DNA of 64,000 bases from Candidatus Hydrogenedentota bacterium (GTDB taxonomy: Bacteria; Hydrogenedentota; Hydrogenedentia; Hydrogenedentales; SLHB01), in the NCBI GenBank assembly GCA_020848835.1, contig JADLHJ010000069.1:1-64000 (forward strand), given 5' to 3'. Numbering within the stretch: the stretch's first letter is position 1; each line of letters opens with the position of its first letter. A model generated the notes under the pieces. It was not told the DNA's origin. It saw only the letters and a list, made by a program, of their open reading frames with translations, and searched no databases. Position numbers and translations under genes: made by a program. This document shows positions 16,839 through 26,607 of the stretch, in pieces.

Positions 16839-18292
16839 CTTTTTCTGACGTACCTTTCTGCTTCGCATACAATTCTTGCACGTTCCTCACGACGCAGGAT
16901 TATAGCGACGCACCCCCCCGCGAATAGACACACGATTCCGGCCCGCGCGGCAATGCTGGGCACCGGGTTCCACTGAAGCGCGTGCGACGTCGCCCAAAGC
17001 GCACCCAAAATAATCCCGAACAGCGCTGTCATGCGAGGCCAATCGTGGGGAATTGGATAACACCGTTGTGTTATCCAAAGCACGAGTATGAGTTCGACGC
17101 CATACGCCAGAGCGGTCGCTTCCGCCGCGCCCATACCGCCGCGGGCTGGAACCAGCAAGTAAATGAGGCCAACTTTTGTGATTCCAGCGAGAATTACGAT
17201 GACACTCGGCATTCCCGTCCGGTGCGTGATGGCAAAGCTTGTCATCAGCATAAGACATGCGCCGTCGCAGGCACTTGAGAACGCAAGCCACGGGACAAAA
17301 TAAGTTGCATTGCCATAAGATGCGGTGGGGGCCAATATCCAGAGGATTTCCTTCGACGCGGCGGTAACGCAAACGGCCACAGACGCCATAGCAATTAAGA
17401 GCTGGCGCAGTATGGGCTCGAAGTGCTTTGGCGCATCCGACACTTTTGCGAGCCGGAAAGCGTATGGAGGATAGGCCGTTTGAATGGCTTGACTTACGAT
17501 GACCACCATCAGCCCGATCTTAGCGGCGACGCCGTAAACCGCGAGTTCTTCTTTATTTACCCATGAGTTTAAGAAGTACCGGTCGGAGACGGTCAAAAGC
17601 GCCCCCCCCACCCCCATTGGAATAAGAGGAAGGCCGAACCGCAACATGGGGCGAAGCACGGACCAGCGCAAGATTGGCCTATACCAGCGCGCATTTGCGA
17701 TGAGGCCCGCGAGCGTGAGGGCGGCTAATCCACAGATGTCGCCTAAAATTACGCCGGGCAGTCCCCACTTGAATACGAGTAGAAAAACAGCGATGGCGCA
17801 GGGGCCTATCACTGCGCGAACTAGGTTGAGCAGCATGAAGTGGAGACTGCGTTCGCGAGCGCGAAACCAAGCAAGTGGCAGATTGCTTAACACGGTAAAC
17901 GCGGCCTGCATCTGCACGAGGATAAGCAGTAGGCCCATGTCCGGCGATCCGAAGACAAATGAGGACAATCGATGCCGGTAGACAAATATCAGCGCACATA
18001 ACAGCAGAGCCCAGAGCATCAAGAACGAAACCGTGGTGCCAAACAGATCGCGATGGTTTTTCTCGTCGTGCAGGTGGAAATAGCGCACCAATGCGGGATT
18101 CAGTCCAAGATCGAAGAACACAATCATGAAAATCTGGGTGGTGGCGGCTAATTCGAAGTTGGCATATTCCTCGACGCTGAACGCCCGCGTGTACAGGGCG
18201 ATGAGCGCAAAGACCACGCCGCGGTTGATGATGATGCCAATTGCGTAGATCGCGGCGTTTGAGAATGTTCGGGATGTGCCGCTCATGCGCAC
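16832..18292 (-). CDS. Wzx-type oligosaccharide flippase
   Basis: The protein has 486 residues and is almost entirely hydrophobic, with about 14 membrane segments, the length and layout of the Polysacc_synt/MOP family. It starts FSNAAIYAIGIIINRGVVFALIAL with the family's N-terminal pattern. Such proteins flip undecaprenyl-diphosphate-linked repeat units to the periplasm. It is transcribed divergently from the gene at 18374 with 81 bp between, so that gap must hold both promoters. It shares a transcript with the FkbM-like gene. Confidence 0.93.
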   Translation of the reverse strand: MRMSGTSRTFSNAAIYAIGIIINRGVVFALIALYTRAFSVEEYANFELAATTQIFMIVFFDLGLNPALVRYFHLHDEKNHRDLFGTTVSFLMLWALLLCALIFVYRHRLSSFVFGSPDMGLLLILVQMQAAFTVLSNLPLAWFRARERSLHFMLLNLVRAVIGPCAIAVFLLVFKWGLPGVILGDICGLAALTLAGLIANARWYRPILRWSVLRPMLRFGLPLIPMGVGGALLTVSDRYFLNSWVNKEELAVYGVAAKIGLMVVIVSQAIQTAYPPYAFRLAKVSDAPKHFEPILRQLLIAMASVAVCVTAASKEILWILAPTASYGNATYFVPWLAFSSACDGACLMLMTSFAITHRTGMPSVIVILAGITKVGLIYLLVPARGGMGAAEATALAYGVELILVLWITQRCYPIPHDWPRMTALFGIILGALWATSHALQWNPVPSIAARAGIVCLFAGGCVAIILRREERARIVCEAERYVRKRC

Positions 18293-18373
18293 CTTTCATA
18301 GCGCGGGCTTCCGTTGACCCTCCGCGTTTGAGAACCATATACTCTAGCGGAACGCATCGCTCCGAAACATAGA

Positions 18374-19444
18374 ATGGGTACCGTGATCACACTTCCCCGC
18401 AGGCCCACTATACTTCTCCGCTCGGCTGACTTGTTATCCCGAAGTTGGATGCTGGCGGCCGCGTTATGTATGGGAGCAAGCGCGCAATCACCTTCGATAG
18501 TGATGCCTCGCGTGACCATTCCGGTTCCTCCGTCCATCTCCACACAGCCCGAGGCGCGCATGTCGCCGCTGCGATTGTTCGGTTTCGACGTCAGTGCGAA
18601 TGGTACAGAAACACCCATCAACCCCATCACATTTAAGGAGAACGTGAAACTCGAATTCACGCTGCACTGGGTCCCGTTAGGCAAGGTGCCGGCCGGATCA
18701 ACGGTCACAATACGCATGGCCGGCGGCGGTCCGAAGTTGGAGCGCGAGTATAACGTCGAGGTGCCCGGCGGGCAAGTTGGAATGGTGGTACAGCAGCGCG
18801 TTACCTTTCCGTATGATGGAATGCGGTGCAGCGGCGATGCAACGTTGACCATCCATACGCGCGGCGATTCCGCGGTTTCTTCGCCCGAATCACTACAATA
18901 TGTGGGACCGATCCATGCGTTGCCCCTATCGTTTGCCTCTCCCATTGCGGAAGAGGCCATTAAGAAAGTATTTGGTCAACAGGCTATTCCCGTGAGCTCC
19001 AGATTTCGTTTGGGTCCTGGCGCAACATTGCGGCTCGACGTCCACGCTGCGCCGCCAATCAACGGCCTCGCCATCGTATCGGCCACGGGATATGACGGAA
19101 ATCCGACGCAAGGAGATCGCGTGTGCGCCGTGCGGCTGCTCGATGCCGCTGGCGCGTTGCTTGCCGAATCGTATATTGAACAGGGTGTCACGACCGCAAA
19201 GTCGGATTACGATTACTACCCCGCCGGAACTTTAAATACCAAACGGATCGCGTTTTTCGACACGATGCCCGCACCGGCAGTGAACAAGGCGGGGCAACCC
19301 TATTTGCTGTACACCTTCGCAGCTACGCTGCCGCTGGCATCGCCTACGGCTCCTGCTTTCATCGAGTTCGAATATCTTCTCAACGACTTCGTGTTAGATG
19401 TGAAAGGCCTTGCGCTTATACCTGCGCAAGGAACCCCAAAATGA
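18374..19444 (+). CDS. Exported beta-rich protein, cassette copy A
   Basis: The protein has 356 residues. The signal peptide is about residues 1-38 (WMLAAALCMGASAQ with an ASA-Q cleavage site). The mature part is strand-rich. It is a paralogue of the protein at 23035-24114: both contain FRLGPGA/FRLGAGA, a VCAVRLLD/VCDVIAK strand, TTAKSDYDYYPA/TTARTDIDFYPA, and a C-terminal FVLDVKGLALIPAQG/YVFDVFEVVLLPPAQ. I do not recognise a named family. Its stop overlaps the start of the next polymerase (ATGA), as in the mirror copy, so the two products probably act together in the periplasm, for instance as a polymer-binding partner of the polymerase. That role is an inference. Confidence 0.82.
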   Translation: MGTVITLPRRPTILLRSADLLSRSWMLAAALCMGASAQSPSIVMPRVTIPVPPSISTQPEARMSPLRLFGFDVSANGTETPINPITFKENVKLEFTLHWVPLGKVPAGSTVTIRMAGGGPKLEREYNVEVPGGQVGMVVQQRVTFPYDGMRCSGDATLTIHTRGDSAVSSPESLQYVGPIHALPLSFASPIAEEAIKKVFGQQAIPVSSRFRLGPGATLRLDVHAAPPINGLAIVSATGYDGNPTQGDRVCAVRLLDAAGALLAESYIEQGVTTAKSDYDYYPAGTLNTKRIAFFDTMPAPAVNKAGQPYLLYTFAATLPLASPTAPAFIEFEYLLNDFVLDVKGLALIPAQGTPK

Positions 19445-21597
19445 GTGGCGAAAGTGCCTCGCGCGCGGCAAACTTCTTACATCAAACATCGGAATTTCTT
19501 TTCTTTGTGATCGTGCTTTCGCTTCCCTGGGAATTGTTTCAGCGCATTCCCTCAATCACCGTGACGCTGACAAAGGCCGCGTCCGCGCTCTTTATCGTAT
19601 GCGCGATTGCGCAACGAATACTCGAACGCAATTGGACATTCCGAAGGACAGGACTGGAACTCCCATTGGTTGCGTTTGCCGCGCTTTGCGCACTCTCCGT
19701 AATGACAACCATCGACCGAAAACTTACGCAGTACCTCCTGATTCTGTATGCGCAATACCTCGTGCTGTTCTACGCCGTGGTTTGGCACGTATCCAGCGCC
19801 GCGCAAGCAAAGCGGCTTCTGTTGTTGTTCTCGTTGTCCAGCGCGGGCGTCGGCGTGCTGGCGATTGCATGTCGTCTGGGCATGCTGTATCCCACATTAG
19901 TGACGACTTACGTTCCCTTGGGCGTTCGCGCAACGCCGGACACGTGGGACGCCATCGCCACGCGCATGGTGCCCGCTGGTGAGGACTACAACCAAAGTGT
20001 GCTGGCGCCCTTGCTTGCTTTTGTGACGTGCACCGTGGCGATCTTCTGCAAGACCTCGCTCCCGCGCGACGCGGCAATATTGGGCACGATTCTGCTCGGA
20101 TCCTTTGCGGCAATAGGCGTTGCCCTCTCGCGAAGCTCGATTGCGTTATGCGTCGCTGCGGTTATCGCAATGGCCCTTCTCACAGCCCTGCGGCCTGAAA
20201 GGCGTTCGAGCGCTGTGCGCAACTCTGCATTTGTGATCGTCGCTTTACTTACCATATCCGCCATAGCCATGCCGGACGTGCTGCAACGGTTCACCCTCAT
20301 CGGGGGAACGCGCGATCCGTCATTGGAAGGCCGCATGGCGACTTATCGCGCGGCGGTTGCACTTGTACCTCGACATTTGGTCTTCGGCTCTGGACTTGGG
20401 ACGGGCGACGCGGCGATTGCCGCATCGGAGTTTTCTGCACAGGCAAAGGGAGTTGTGATTCACAACCTTCCGCTGCGATTCCTGTTGGAGCTGGGCTTAG
20501 CAGGACTCGCAGCGTATCTGTGGTTATGGTTCGCGCTGTTTCAGCGCTTGGGGTCACGCGTGACCAATTGCTCGGAAGATGAGCGTCTCCACCGTAATCA
20601 ACACCTCGCCATTTTTATAGCGGTGTTCCTTGTTACGATGCTTATGCCGTTTAGCGCACTGTCGCTGTACCCGGTGCTGCTTGGTGTGGCGTTTGGTCCA
20701 ATCGTTAACACTGGGCACGCGATGACGATAATCGGAACACGCCGCTTGCTAATCCCAGCCGCGATCCTGGTCGGTCTTGTCGTTATCGCCAATATTTTGG
20801 CGTTTCAATTTCTGGCGCGTCGGGCTGATGCATGGTGCGACCTCATGCACCGTGCTTCGCAGGCTGAACAGGAAGGCCGCTTTGCGGCAGCCGAAAAACT
20901 CTACCACCAGGCGCTGGATAAAGACCCGACGCATGGCAAGTCGCCTATGTGGAACCGGGCATTAGCAGTCTTCGACTATCCCTTCATTGTGCGCCAGATG
21001 CACGTCACCCGCGCGCAACTCGATTCCGTTGCCGCGGCATGCTTCGGAGTCGGCCGCGCAAATCTGATGCAAGGCAACGGTAGCGAAGCGGCGTCCTACT
21101 TGTCGGTAGCAACGAAGCAAGATCCACGATTTGCCCAGGCCATCGATAATCTTGGAGATTTGGAATGGGTCCAGGGCGCGTTTGCAGAATCTATTGAATA
21201 TTACGAGCAAGCCGTGAGCCAGTCACAGTTACCGGGCAACGAGGCGATGCGTTCCATTGTGGAATTGCGAAGCGCCCAGATCGCTGTTTTGTTGGCAAAC
21301 GGCGACGTGCCCAGCAAATTATTCGCTGCGCGCTTGCTCAGGCGAAACGGACAATGGACAAAAGCTACGCAAATATATGCAGATGTGTTGGCAGCCGACA
21401 GCGAGAATGCCGATGCTTTATTTCACCTAGGCATCGCGGCTGAGATCGAGGGACGCGCAGAAGAGGCACATCGCATGTACGAAAAATCACTCCTGGCCGC
21501 GCCGGACCACCTTGGCGCGGCGCTTCGACTCAAGCGCATTACGGTGCCGGAGCAGGATCCGAATGTGGAGACTGTGCCAAAGGCGATGCTTCCGTGA
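19441..21597 (+). CDS. Wzy/O-antigen ligase-like polymerase with C-terminal TPRs
   Basis: The protein has 718 residues. About 12 membrane segments span 1-460, with the large periplasmic loop typical of Wzy/WaaL proteins (RxTLIGGTRDPSLEGR...VFGSGLGTGD, about 285-330). The soluble tail (about 465-700) holds several tetratricopeptide repeats (ALDKDPTHGKS, AASYLSVATKQDPRFAQAIDNLGDLEW, ADALFHLGIAAEIEGRAEEAHRMYEKSL). It probably polymerises repeat units in the periplasm, with the TPRs as a docking surface. It is translationally coupled to the exported protein before it and overlaps the convergent polymerase gene by 59 bp. Confidence 0.88.
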   Translation: MSGESASRAANFLHQTSEFLFFVIVLSLPWELFQRIPSITVTLTKAASALFIVCAIAQRILERNWTFRRTGLELPLVAFAALCALSVMTTIDRKLTQYLLILYAQYLVLFYAVVWHVSSAAQAKRLLLLFSLSSAGVGVLAIACRLGMLYPTLVTTYVPLGVRATPDTWDAIATRMVPAGEDYNQSVLAPLLAFVTCTVAIFCKTSLPRDAAILGTILLGSFAAIGVALSRSSIALCVAAVIAMALLTALRPERRSSAVRNSAFVIVALLTISAIAMPDVLQRFTLIGGTRDPSLEGRMATYRAAVALVPRHLVFGSGLGTGDAAIAASEFSAQAKGVVIHNLPLRFLLELGLAGLAAYLWLWFALFQRLGSRVTNCSEDERLHRNQHLAIFIAVFLVTMLMPFSALSLYPVLLGVAFGPIVNTGHAMTIIGTRRLLIPAAILVGLVVIANILAFQFLARRADAWCDLMHRASQAEQEGRFAAAEKLYHQALDKDPTHGKSPMWNRALAVFDYPFIVRQMHVTRAQLDSVAAACFGVGRANLMQGNGSEAASYLSVATKQDPRFAQAIDNLGDLEWVQGAFAESIEYYEQAVSQSQLPGNEAMRSIVELRSAQIAVLLANGDVPSKLFAARLLRRNGQWTKATQIYADVLAADSENADALFHLGIAAEIEGRAEEAHRMYEKSLLAAPDHLGAALRLKRITVPEQDPNVETVPKAMLP

Positions 21598-23038
21598 CGG
21601 CATTGCTCCCATCACAGTCTCGCAAGAAACGCACGACGAAACCCATGCTCAGGTAAAGCGCGGCAACGCCTGCAGGCGTGTTCGGCTCAAGCAGGTGGAT
21701 GAAAAAGCAGCATAGATACCCCACATACAGTCCAATAACGATGGCCTGATCGCGCAGCGGTACGGCGCGCACATTTCGCAGCACGTAAAGGTTGAACGCA
21801 ACTTGGATTCCCAGCACGAGCAGTATCGCAATCGGACCGCCTCGATAGAGCACTTCCAGTAGATAGTTGTGTGTTGTTCCCGTTGCACCGATCATGACGC
21901 CCGCGGAGCTGCGCATATAAAACCAAAGCTGATGGCCTAGCCCGGCACCGAATAAAGGGTTAGCGCGATAGGTGTTCAAGGCCTCAAGCCATGTGTAATA
22001 GCGCTGATCGTCCGCAGGATTCAAATGCGAGAAACGATCGAGTGTGCGCTGCAATTGTCCGTCGGCTGCATCTGGGAACGCAAAAGCAAGGACCATGGCA
22101 CCAACGACGGCGAGCGTGGCCAAGGTTGCAGCAGCCTTGACCGGACCGGAGAGTGGTTCGCGCCGGGTCCACGTCAACAAGAACATCGCCGCAGCGGGTG
22201 CACCGACGGACAATAGCAATCCCATTCGCCAGCCGCTGATGAAAAGCATGATAAATGCTACGCTTGCGCCACAGAGGGCGAGCGACTTGATCGCGAAGGA
22301 TACGCGCGAGCGCAGCACAACCGACACATATGCAAGGCATGACGATAGAGGTACAAGCTCCGTTGCGGATAGAAACCGCGGATCGAATCCGACGATCATG
22401 TACGAATCGGGTGCCCACGATTCGCCGCGCGCGAAACGGCGCAACCCGATAATCGTCGTGGCAGCAACCGCAGCGAACAACGCGAACTTGACCGCATCCA
22501 GGTGGGGCCTGCGTAGCCTCATGATCAGCGGCAGCAGAAACGCAAGCGCGTAGAAGAACTGCCGGCGATAGTCCCCGAGAACGTCTCGCAGTGGGTGACC
22601 ATTTGCAATGCCTACGGCCGCCGCGATAACGCCGTACGCCGCGAGCGCGAGGAATGCTCGAATGAGACTGCGTTCGGCAGATGGGCGATTAATAGAGAAG
22701 TTTTGTTCCAAGAGTGATGCGATCAGTTTGCGAACAGCCCAAGCCGCGAAAAAAACTGCAAGAATGTCAGCACCGTAAACTCGAAAACCGCCCACTGCAA
22801 AGGGCATGTCAGATGCCAAAATCGCGAGGCCAAATACGAGCACAAAATAGCCAAGTACTGCCCACGCGGAAAGCGGAACAAATATCGCGAACCCAACAAC
22901 ACACAGCTCTGCAACTAGGAAAGTCGAGTCCCACGTTGCCGCTACGAAGGCCACAATGAGAACTTTGAGCAATTCGCGATGATTGGGCAGAGTATCGCCT
23001 TGTTCAGAGGAAACGGAATCTTGTGAGGACATGTTCAT
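21539..23038 (-). CDS. Wzy/O-antigen ligase-like polymerase, cassette copy B
   Basis: The protein has 499 residues with about 12 membrane segments. A long periplasmic loop (about 300-370) contains RFSHLNPADDQRYYTWLEALNTYRANPLFGAGLGHQ, the usual Wzy_C region, followed by a THNYLLEVLYRGG segment. There is no TPR tail; the C-terminus is a short Pro/Ser/Ala stretch that overlaps the 3' end of copy A's polymerase on the other strand. The start overlaps the stop of the exported protein gene at 23035 in ATGA, mirroring copy A. A separate TPR protein is encoded at 24172, possibly replacing the missing tail. Confidence 0.88.
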   Translation of the reverse strand: MNMSSQDSVSSEQGDTLPNHRELLKVLIVAFVAATWDSTFLVAELCVVGFAIFVPLSAWAVLGYFVLVFGLAILASDMPFAVGGFRVYGADILAVFFAAWAVRKLIASLLEQNFSINRPSAERSLIRAFLALAAYGVIAAAVGIANGHPLRDVLGDYRRQFFYALAFLLPLIMRLRRPHLDAVKFALFAAVAATTIIGLRRFARGESWAPDSYMIVGFDPRFLSATELVPLSSCLAYVSVVLRSRVSFAIKSLALCGASVAFIMLFISGWRMGLLLSVGAPAAAMFLLTWTRREPLSGPVKAAATLATLAVVGAMVLAFAFPDAADGQLQRTLDRFSHLNPADDQRYYTWLEALNTYRANPLFGAGLGHQLWFYMRSSAGVMIGATGTTHNYLLEVLYRGGPIAILLVLGIQVAFNLYVLRNVRAVPLRDQAIVIGLYVGYLCCFFIHLLEPNTPAGVAALYLSMGFVVRFLRDCDGSNAVTEASPLAQSPHSDPAPAP

Positions 23039-24114
23039 GGCTGTGCTGGAGGAAGTAGCACTACTTCAAACACATCGAAAACATAGTCGTTCGTGGATAC
23101 AAACTCGATCGCGTCGAGCGGTGTCTTTCCTGGTTCGATTTCAAGCCATCCGAGGTATCGGTGCCGTTTGAATGGACTGCCCGATTTGTCCGAATAATCG
23201 GCATCAATGGATTCGACGATCTCTACCTTCGCATGATCCTGCTCTGACGCGGGATAAAAATCGATGTCCGTGCGCGCAGTGGTCGACCCACTGCGCATGG
23301 TCCACGAATCAACGTCGTGATCTTGGCGTTTCGCGATGACATCGCACACCGGTTTGTCCTGCGCAATTGGCCCAAACGAAAACGCCGAGATTACACCGAT
23401 CCGGCCAACCTTTCCCCGCCATGCTTCCGGTATCGAAACGGTCTGCCTTGCCCCCGCGCCAAGACGGAAGGACACATCCAGTGCAACGTAGTTGGGTCCG
23501 AATTTAGCCTCGAGGTTTGCACGGGGTACTTTCCCTTGCTGAATCGCAGGCTCTATTAAAATCGCTATGGATTGAAGGGGTGTATAGGCAAGCGCACCGG
23601 ATCCGACCGCCGTCGCGCCAATTATCAAGTCAATGCGGCCACTTAGATTCAGTGCGATTTCGGGTAGATCGAGCACATGCTCGACCCGATGTAGCGTCCC
23701 GCGTTCCCAAGTCTGGCCTTGGCCATCCGGCCCCGCACTGGCCTCCACCTCGCGGGAGAGTCGGCCACGAATTCCCATGAACCGCAGTCGCAGTGAAAGC
23801 TTCAAACTCGTCGTCTCGTTCGCGCACCAATATGTGACCAAGGTAGCAGGACTCACGCTATTGAGGTGTGGTGTAGCCGTCAACTTGTTGCCATCTTGTA
23901 TGATATCGATACCCAGCAAACGAACCGGCTGCATCTTAGCCGACGGATCGGGCAATGGCGGCAAGAAAGGTGCAGGAAACGCCGGTCGGAAGTCGACATT
24001 CCCTAGTTCGGGCTGGATTTGTCCTGGCAATTCGGAAATGACAGTTGGTTGGGCAGGCGTCGAAAGCGGCGCGAACGTAACAAAGGCCAGCAACAATATG
24101 TTAGATTTATGCAT
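23035..24114 (-). CDS. Exported beta-rich protein, cassette copy B
   Basis: The protein has 359 residues from ATG 24114. This start gives a clean signal peptide (MHKSNILLLAFVTFAPLSTPAQ) and the same length as its paralogue at 18374; an upstream in-frame start would add 47 residues without sense. Shared segments with the paralogue are listed there. It also keeps PVRLLGIDI versus PLRLFGFDV near the mature N-terminus. It comes first in a two-gene unit with the polymerase at 21539. Function is unknown; polymer binding or polymerase assistance is likely from context only. Confidence 0.83.
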   Translation of the reverse strand: MHKSNILLLAFVTFAPLSTPAQPTVISELPGQIQPELGNVDFRPAFPAPFLPPLPDPSAKMQPVRLLGIDIIQDGNKLTATPHLNSVSPATLVTYWCANETTSLKLSLRLRFMGIRGRLSREVEASAGPDGQGQTWERGTLHRVEHVLDLPEIALNLSGRIDLIIGATAVGSGALAYTPLQSIAILIEPAIQQGKVPRANLEAKFGPNYVALDVSFRLGAGARQTVSIPEAWRGKVGRIGVISAFSFGPIAQDKPVCDVIAKRQDHDVDSWTMRSGSTTARTDIDFYPASEQDHAKVEIVESIDADYSDKSGSPFKRHRYLGWLEIEPGKTPLDAIEFVSTNDYVFDVFEVVLLPPAQP

Positions 24115-24171
24115 TGCGGTAGGTTTTCGCACGTGCCACTTTCGATAATTAGAAGAAAGTCTACCGTAGAG

Positions 24172-24996
24172 ATGCCTGACGCTCAACTTGCCTCGTGGAA
24201 AATACAGGCATACGACTCGCCAACCGGGACAACCTTTTTTACGAAAATGGAACACACAGCAGAAGTAAGAGCCGCAATGTACCGGTCGATTCGCTACTGG
24301 ACGTGGGGAACAGCGTCCGTCTTGTCGCTCACGATCCTTTCACTTCTCTTTGCATACTCGTCGTTTGGCGGATCGTTTGTCGAGCAGCTCGGCGGCAAAC
24401 AAGGCGAAACCCTGGTCAAACGCGCGAGGGCGCTTGCCGCCGCCAAGGACACCACAGCAGCCATTGCCACGTATCGCGTTGCGGTCGAAAAGCAGTTTGA
24501 TTCCGCGCAACAGCGGCATTGGGCGCGGCGCGAATATGCGGGGCTGCTACATTCAACGGCCCAATACGAAAAAGCTGCTTCCATCTTGCGTGTGTGTGTC
24601 TCTGAATTTCCTGCAGACATGCAACCGTGGTCTGCGCTTTGTGGCGCGCTTGCAGCGGCGGAGAAATATCAGGAACTCGCCGAAGCTGCCGGACAGTGGT
24701 ATCAGTCCGCGGAGCAATTGGACGACGCTTCAAATCGCTCGCTGGCCCGTTACTATCTGGGGCTCGCGCAAGAGAAACAGGGAAACCCTGACGCCGCGGT
24801 GGCAACGTATCTCGTCGGCCATTCCATCGATCCCAAGGGCCTGAACGCCTACCATGCCGCTGTCTTACTCAATGCCATGGGTGACGATGTACAGGCGGGA
24901 CAGCTCCTCAATCAATTTATCCCCCATTCCAGCGGTTGGCGCCGGGATGCAGCAGTGCGGCTCCGGGCTCGAATCGAGCCAAAGACCCCCAAGTAA
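24172..24996 (+). CDS. Membrane-anchored TPR protein
   Basis: The protein has about 274 residues if started at ATG 24172; ATG at 24249 is an alternative, and neither has a strong ribosome site. One membrane segment (about 45-68, TASVLSLTILSLLFAYSSF) is followed by a periplasmic domain of about five TPR-like helix pairs (AIATYRVAVEKQF, EKAASILRVCVSEFP, DDASNRSLARYYLGLAQEKQGNPDAAVATY). It is divergent from the exported protein gene, with only 57 bp between starts. It may supply the TPR function that is fused to polymerase A but missing from polymerase B. Confidence 0.8.
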   Translation: MPDAQLASWKIQAYDSPTGTTFFTKMEHTAEVRAAMYRSIRYWTWGTASVLSLTILSLLFAYSSFGGSFVEQLGGKQGETLVKRARALAAAKDTTAAIATYRVAVEKQFDSAQQRHWARREYAGLLHSTAQYEKAASILRVCVSEFPADMQPWSALCGALAAAEKYQELAEAAGQWYQSAEQLDDASNRSLARYYLGLAQEKQGNPDAAVATYLVGHSIDPKGLNAYHAAVLLNAMGDDVQAGQLLNQFIPHSSGWRRDAAVRLRARIEPKTPK

Positions 24997-25093
24997 TTCG
25001 ATATGGTGGGATTGAATTGATCCTCAGCCGAACCAACAGTATCCTACTGACTTTCTGTCTGCGCGAAGTTACGATACCGGGAAAGGGGCTTGC

Positions 25094-26104
25094 ATGATAC
25101 GAGTTGGGCTTGTGGGATACGGCTATTGGGGGCCAAACTTGGCGCGAAATTTTAATTCCAACAGCAATTGCAATCTGGTGCGCATCGCCGACATGTCGGA
25201 CAAGCGGCGAGAACTTGCCCAGCGGACCTACCCCAACGTGGATGTAGTAGACGACCCCGCGCGCGTGACTACGGCAGACGACATCGACATCGCCGTCATT
25301 GCGACACCGGTCTTCACGCATTATGACTTGGCAAAAGCGGCGCTCACGTACGGCAAACATGTCTGGGTAGAAAAACCAATGACCTCTACGCACGAGCAGG
25401 CAATAGAACTCGTGGACCTCGCTGAATCAAAGGGACTTACCCTCATGGTGGATCACACCTTCCTCTTTACGGGTGCGGTCATGAAAATGAAAGAGCTGGT
25501 GGACACAAACGAACTCGGCGAACTTTACTACTTCGACTCCGTTCGCATTAACCTTGGTTTGTTTCAGCACGACATCAACGTGATATGGGATCTTGCACCG
25601 CACGATTTCGCCATTATGGATTACCTGCTCGGCCCGTCGGCCCGAGCGGTCACCGCGAACGGTAGCGGGCACTTTGCCACGGGACTCGAAGACGTTGCGT
25701 ATGTCACTGTGTTCTACGACAACAACCTCATGGCGCATTTCCATTTGAACTGGCTTTCGCCCGTTAAACTGCGCCGCACGGTTATCGGTGGGTCGCGGCG
25801 CATGCTGGTCTGGGACGACCTCAATCCGGAAGAGCGCATCAAGATTTACGACAAAGGCATGGAAGTCGAGACAAAAGAAGGGTTGTACCGCATTCTCGCC
25901 ACGCCACGAATCGGCGCGATGCATTCGCCCGTTGTTCCCAACACCGAAGCGTTGACGCTGGAAGTGGATTACATGTTGTCATGCATCGCGAACAAACAGA
26001 AGCCATTTAACGACGGGGCTGCGGGCGCGCGCATCGTGGCCATGCTGGAAGCGACAGATATGTCGCTCCGCCAACAGGGCAAACTGGTTGAATTAAAGCA
26101 CTAA
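25094..26104 (+). CDS. UDP-GlcNAcA 3-dehydrogenase, Gfo/Idh/MocA family
   Basis: The protein has 336 residues. N-terminal NAD-binding Rossmann fold with GYGYWGPNLARN; catalytic EKP at 93-95; then the C-terminal alpha/beta domain. It closely follows the WlbA/WbpB pattern (DLAPHDFAIMDYLLG), enzymes that oxidise the 3-OH of UDP-2-acetamido-2-deoxyglucuronate. The neighbours fit: an N-acetyltransferase 9 bp downstream and a DegT aminotransferase at 29163 complete a 3-amino-sugar route. The ribosome site AAAGGGG is 7 bases before ATG. Substrate assignment rests on family and context, not on assay. Confidence 0.87.
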   Translation: MIRVGLVGYGYWGPNLARNFNSNSNCNLVRIADMSDKRRELAQRTYPNVDVVDDPARVTTADDIDIAVIATPVFTHYDLAKAALTYGKHVWVEKPMTSTHEQAIELVDLAESKGLTLMVDHTFLFTGAVMKMKELVDTNELGELYYFDSVRINLGLFQHDINVIWDLAPHDFAIMDYLLGPSARAVTANGSGHFATGLEDVAYVTVFYDNNLMAHFHLNWLSPVKLRRTVIGGSRRMLVWDDLNPEERIKIYDKGMEVETKEGLYRILATPRIGAMHSPVVPNTEALTLEVDYMLSCIANKQKPFNDGAAGARIVAMLEATDMSLRQQGKLVELKH

Positions 26105-26113
26105 CGGAACATC

Positions 26114-26596
26114 ATGAAAAACTATCTACGCATCGCGCCGGACGTGTCACTGGGTAAGAACGTCAAATTGACTTGCTTCATTAACGCGTATGGCTGCTCA
26201 ATCGGCGATCGCACAAAGGTGGGCGCTTTCGTTGAGATACAGAGAGGCGCCGCCATCGGAGTCGATTGCAAGATCTCCAGCCACAGCTTTATCTGCGAAG
26301 GCGTCACCATCGATGACGGTGTGTTCATCGGCCATAGCGTCACCTTTATTAATGACCCATATCCTCGCGCGGTGAATTCGGATGGCACGCTCCAAAGCGA
26401 TGCGGATTGGACGGTGGTTCCTACGCGCGTCGGCAAAGGAGCCACGATAGGTTCCGGAACCACTATTTTGTGCGGAATTACCATCGGTGAAGGCGCAATG
26501 ATTGGAGCTGGCAGCGTAGTGACCAAGTCCGTGCCGCCACACCAGGTATGGGCGGGCAATCCGGCCCGTTATTTCCGCACACTGGAAAGCAAATAA
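26114..26596 (+). CDS. Left-handed beta-helix N-acetyltransferase (WbpD/WlbB type)
   Basis: The protein has 160 residues made of hexapeptide repeats (IGDRTKVGAFVEIQ, IDDGVFIGHSVTF, IGSGTTILCGITIGEGAMIGAGSVVT), ending VWAGNPARYFR. The loop FINDPYPRA is typical of WbpD-like enzymes, which acetylate the 3-amino group of UDP-2-acetamido-3-amino-2,3-dideoxyglucuronate using acetyl-CoA. It works as a trimer in the cytoplasm. It sits between the matching dehydrogenase and another sugar dehydrogenase in one operon. Confidence 0.88.
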   Translation: MKNYLRIAPDVSLGKNVKLTCFINAYGCSIGDRTKVGAFVEIQRGAAIGVDCKISSHSFICEGVTIDDGVFIGHSVTFINDPYPRAVNSDGTLQSDADWTVVPTRVGKGATIGSGTTILCGITIGEGAMIGAGSVVTKSVPPHQVWAGNPARYFRTLESK

Positions 26597-26607
26597 GCCG
26601 CCGGCTA

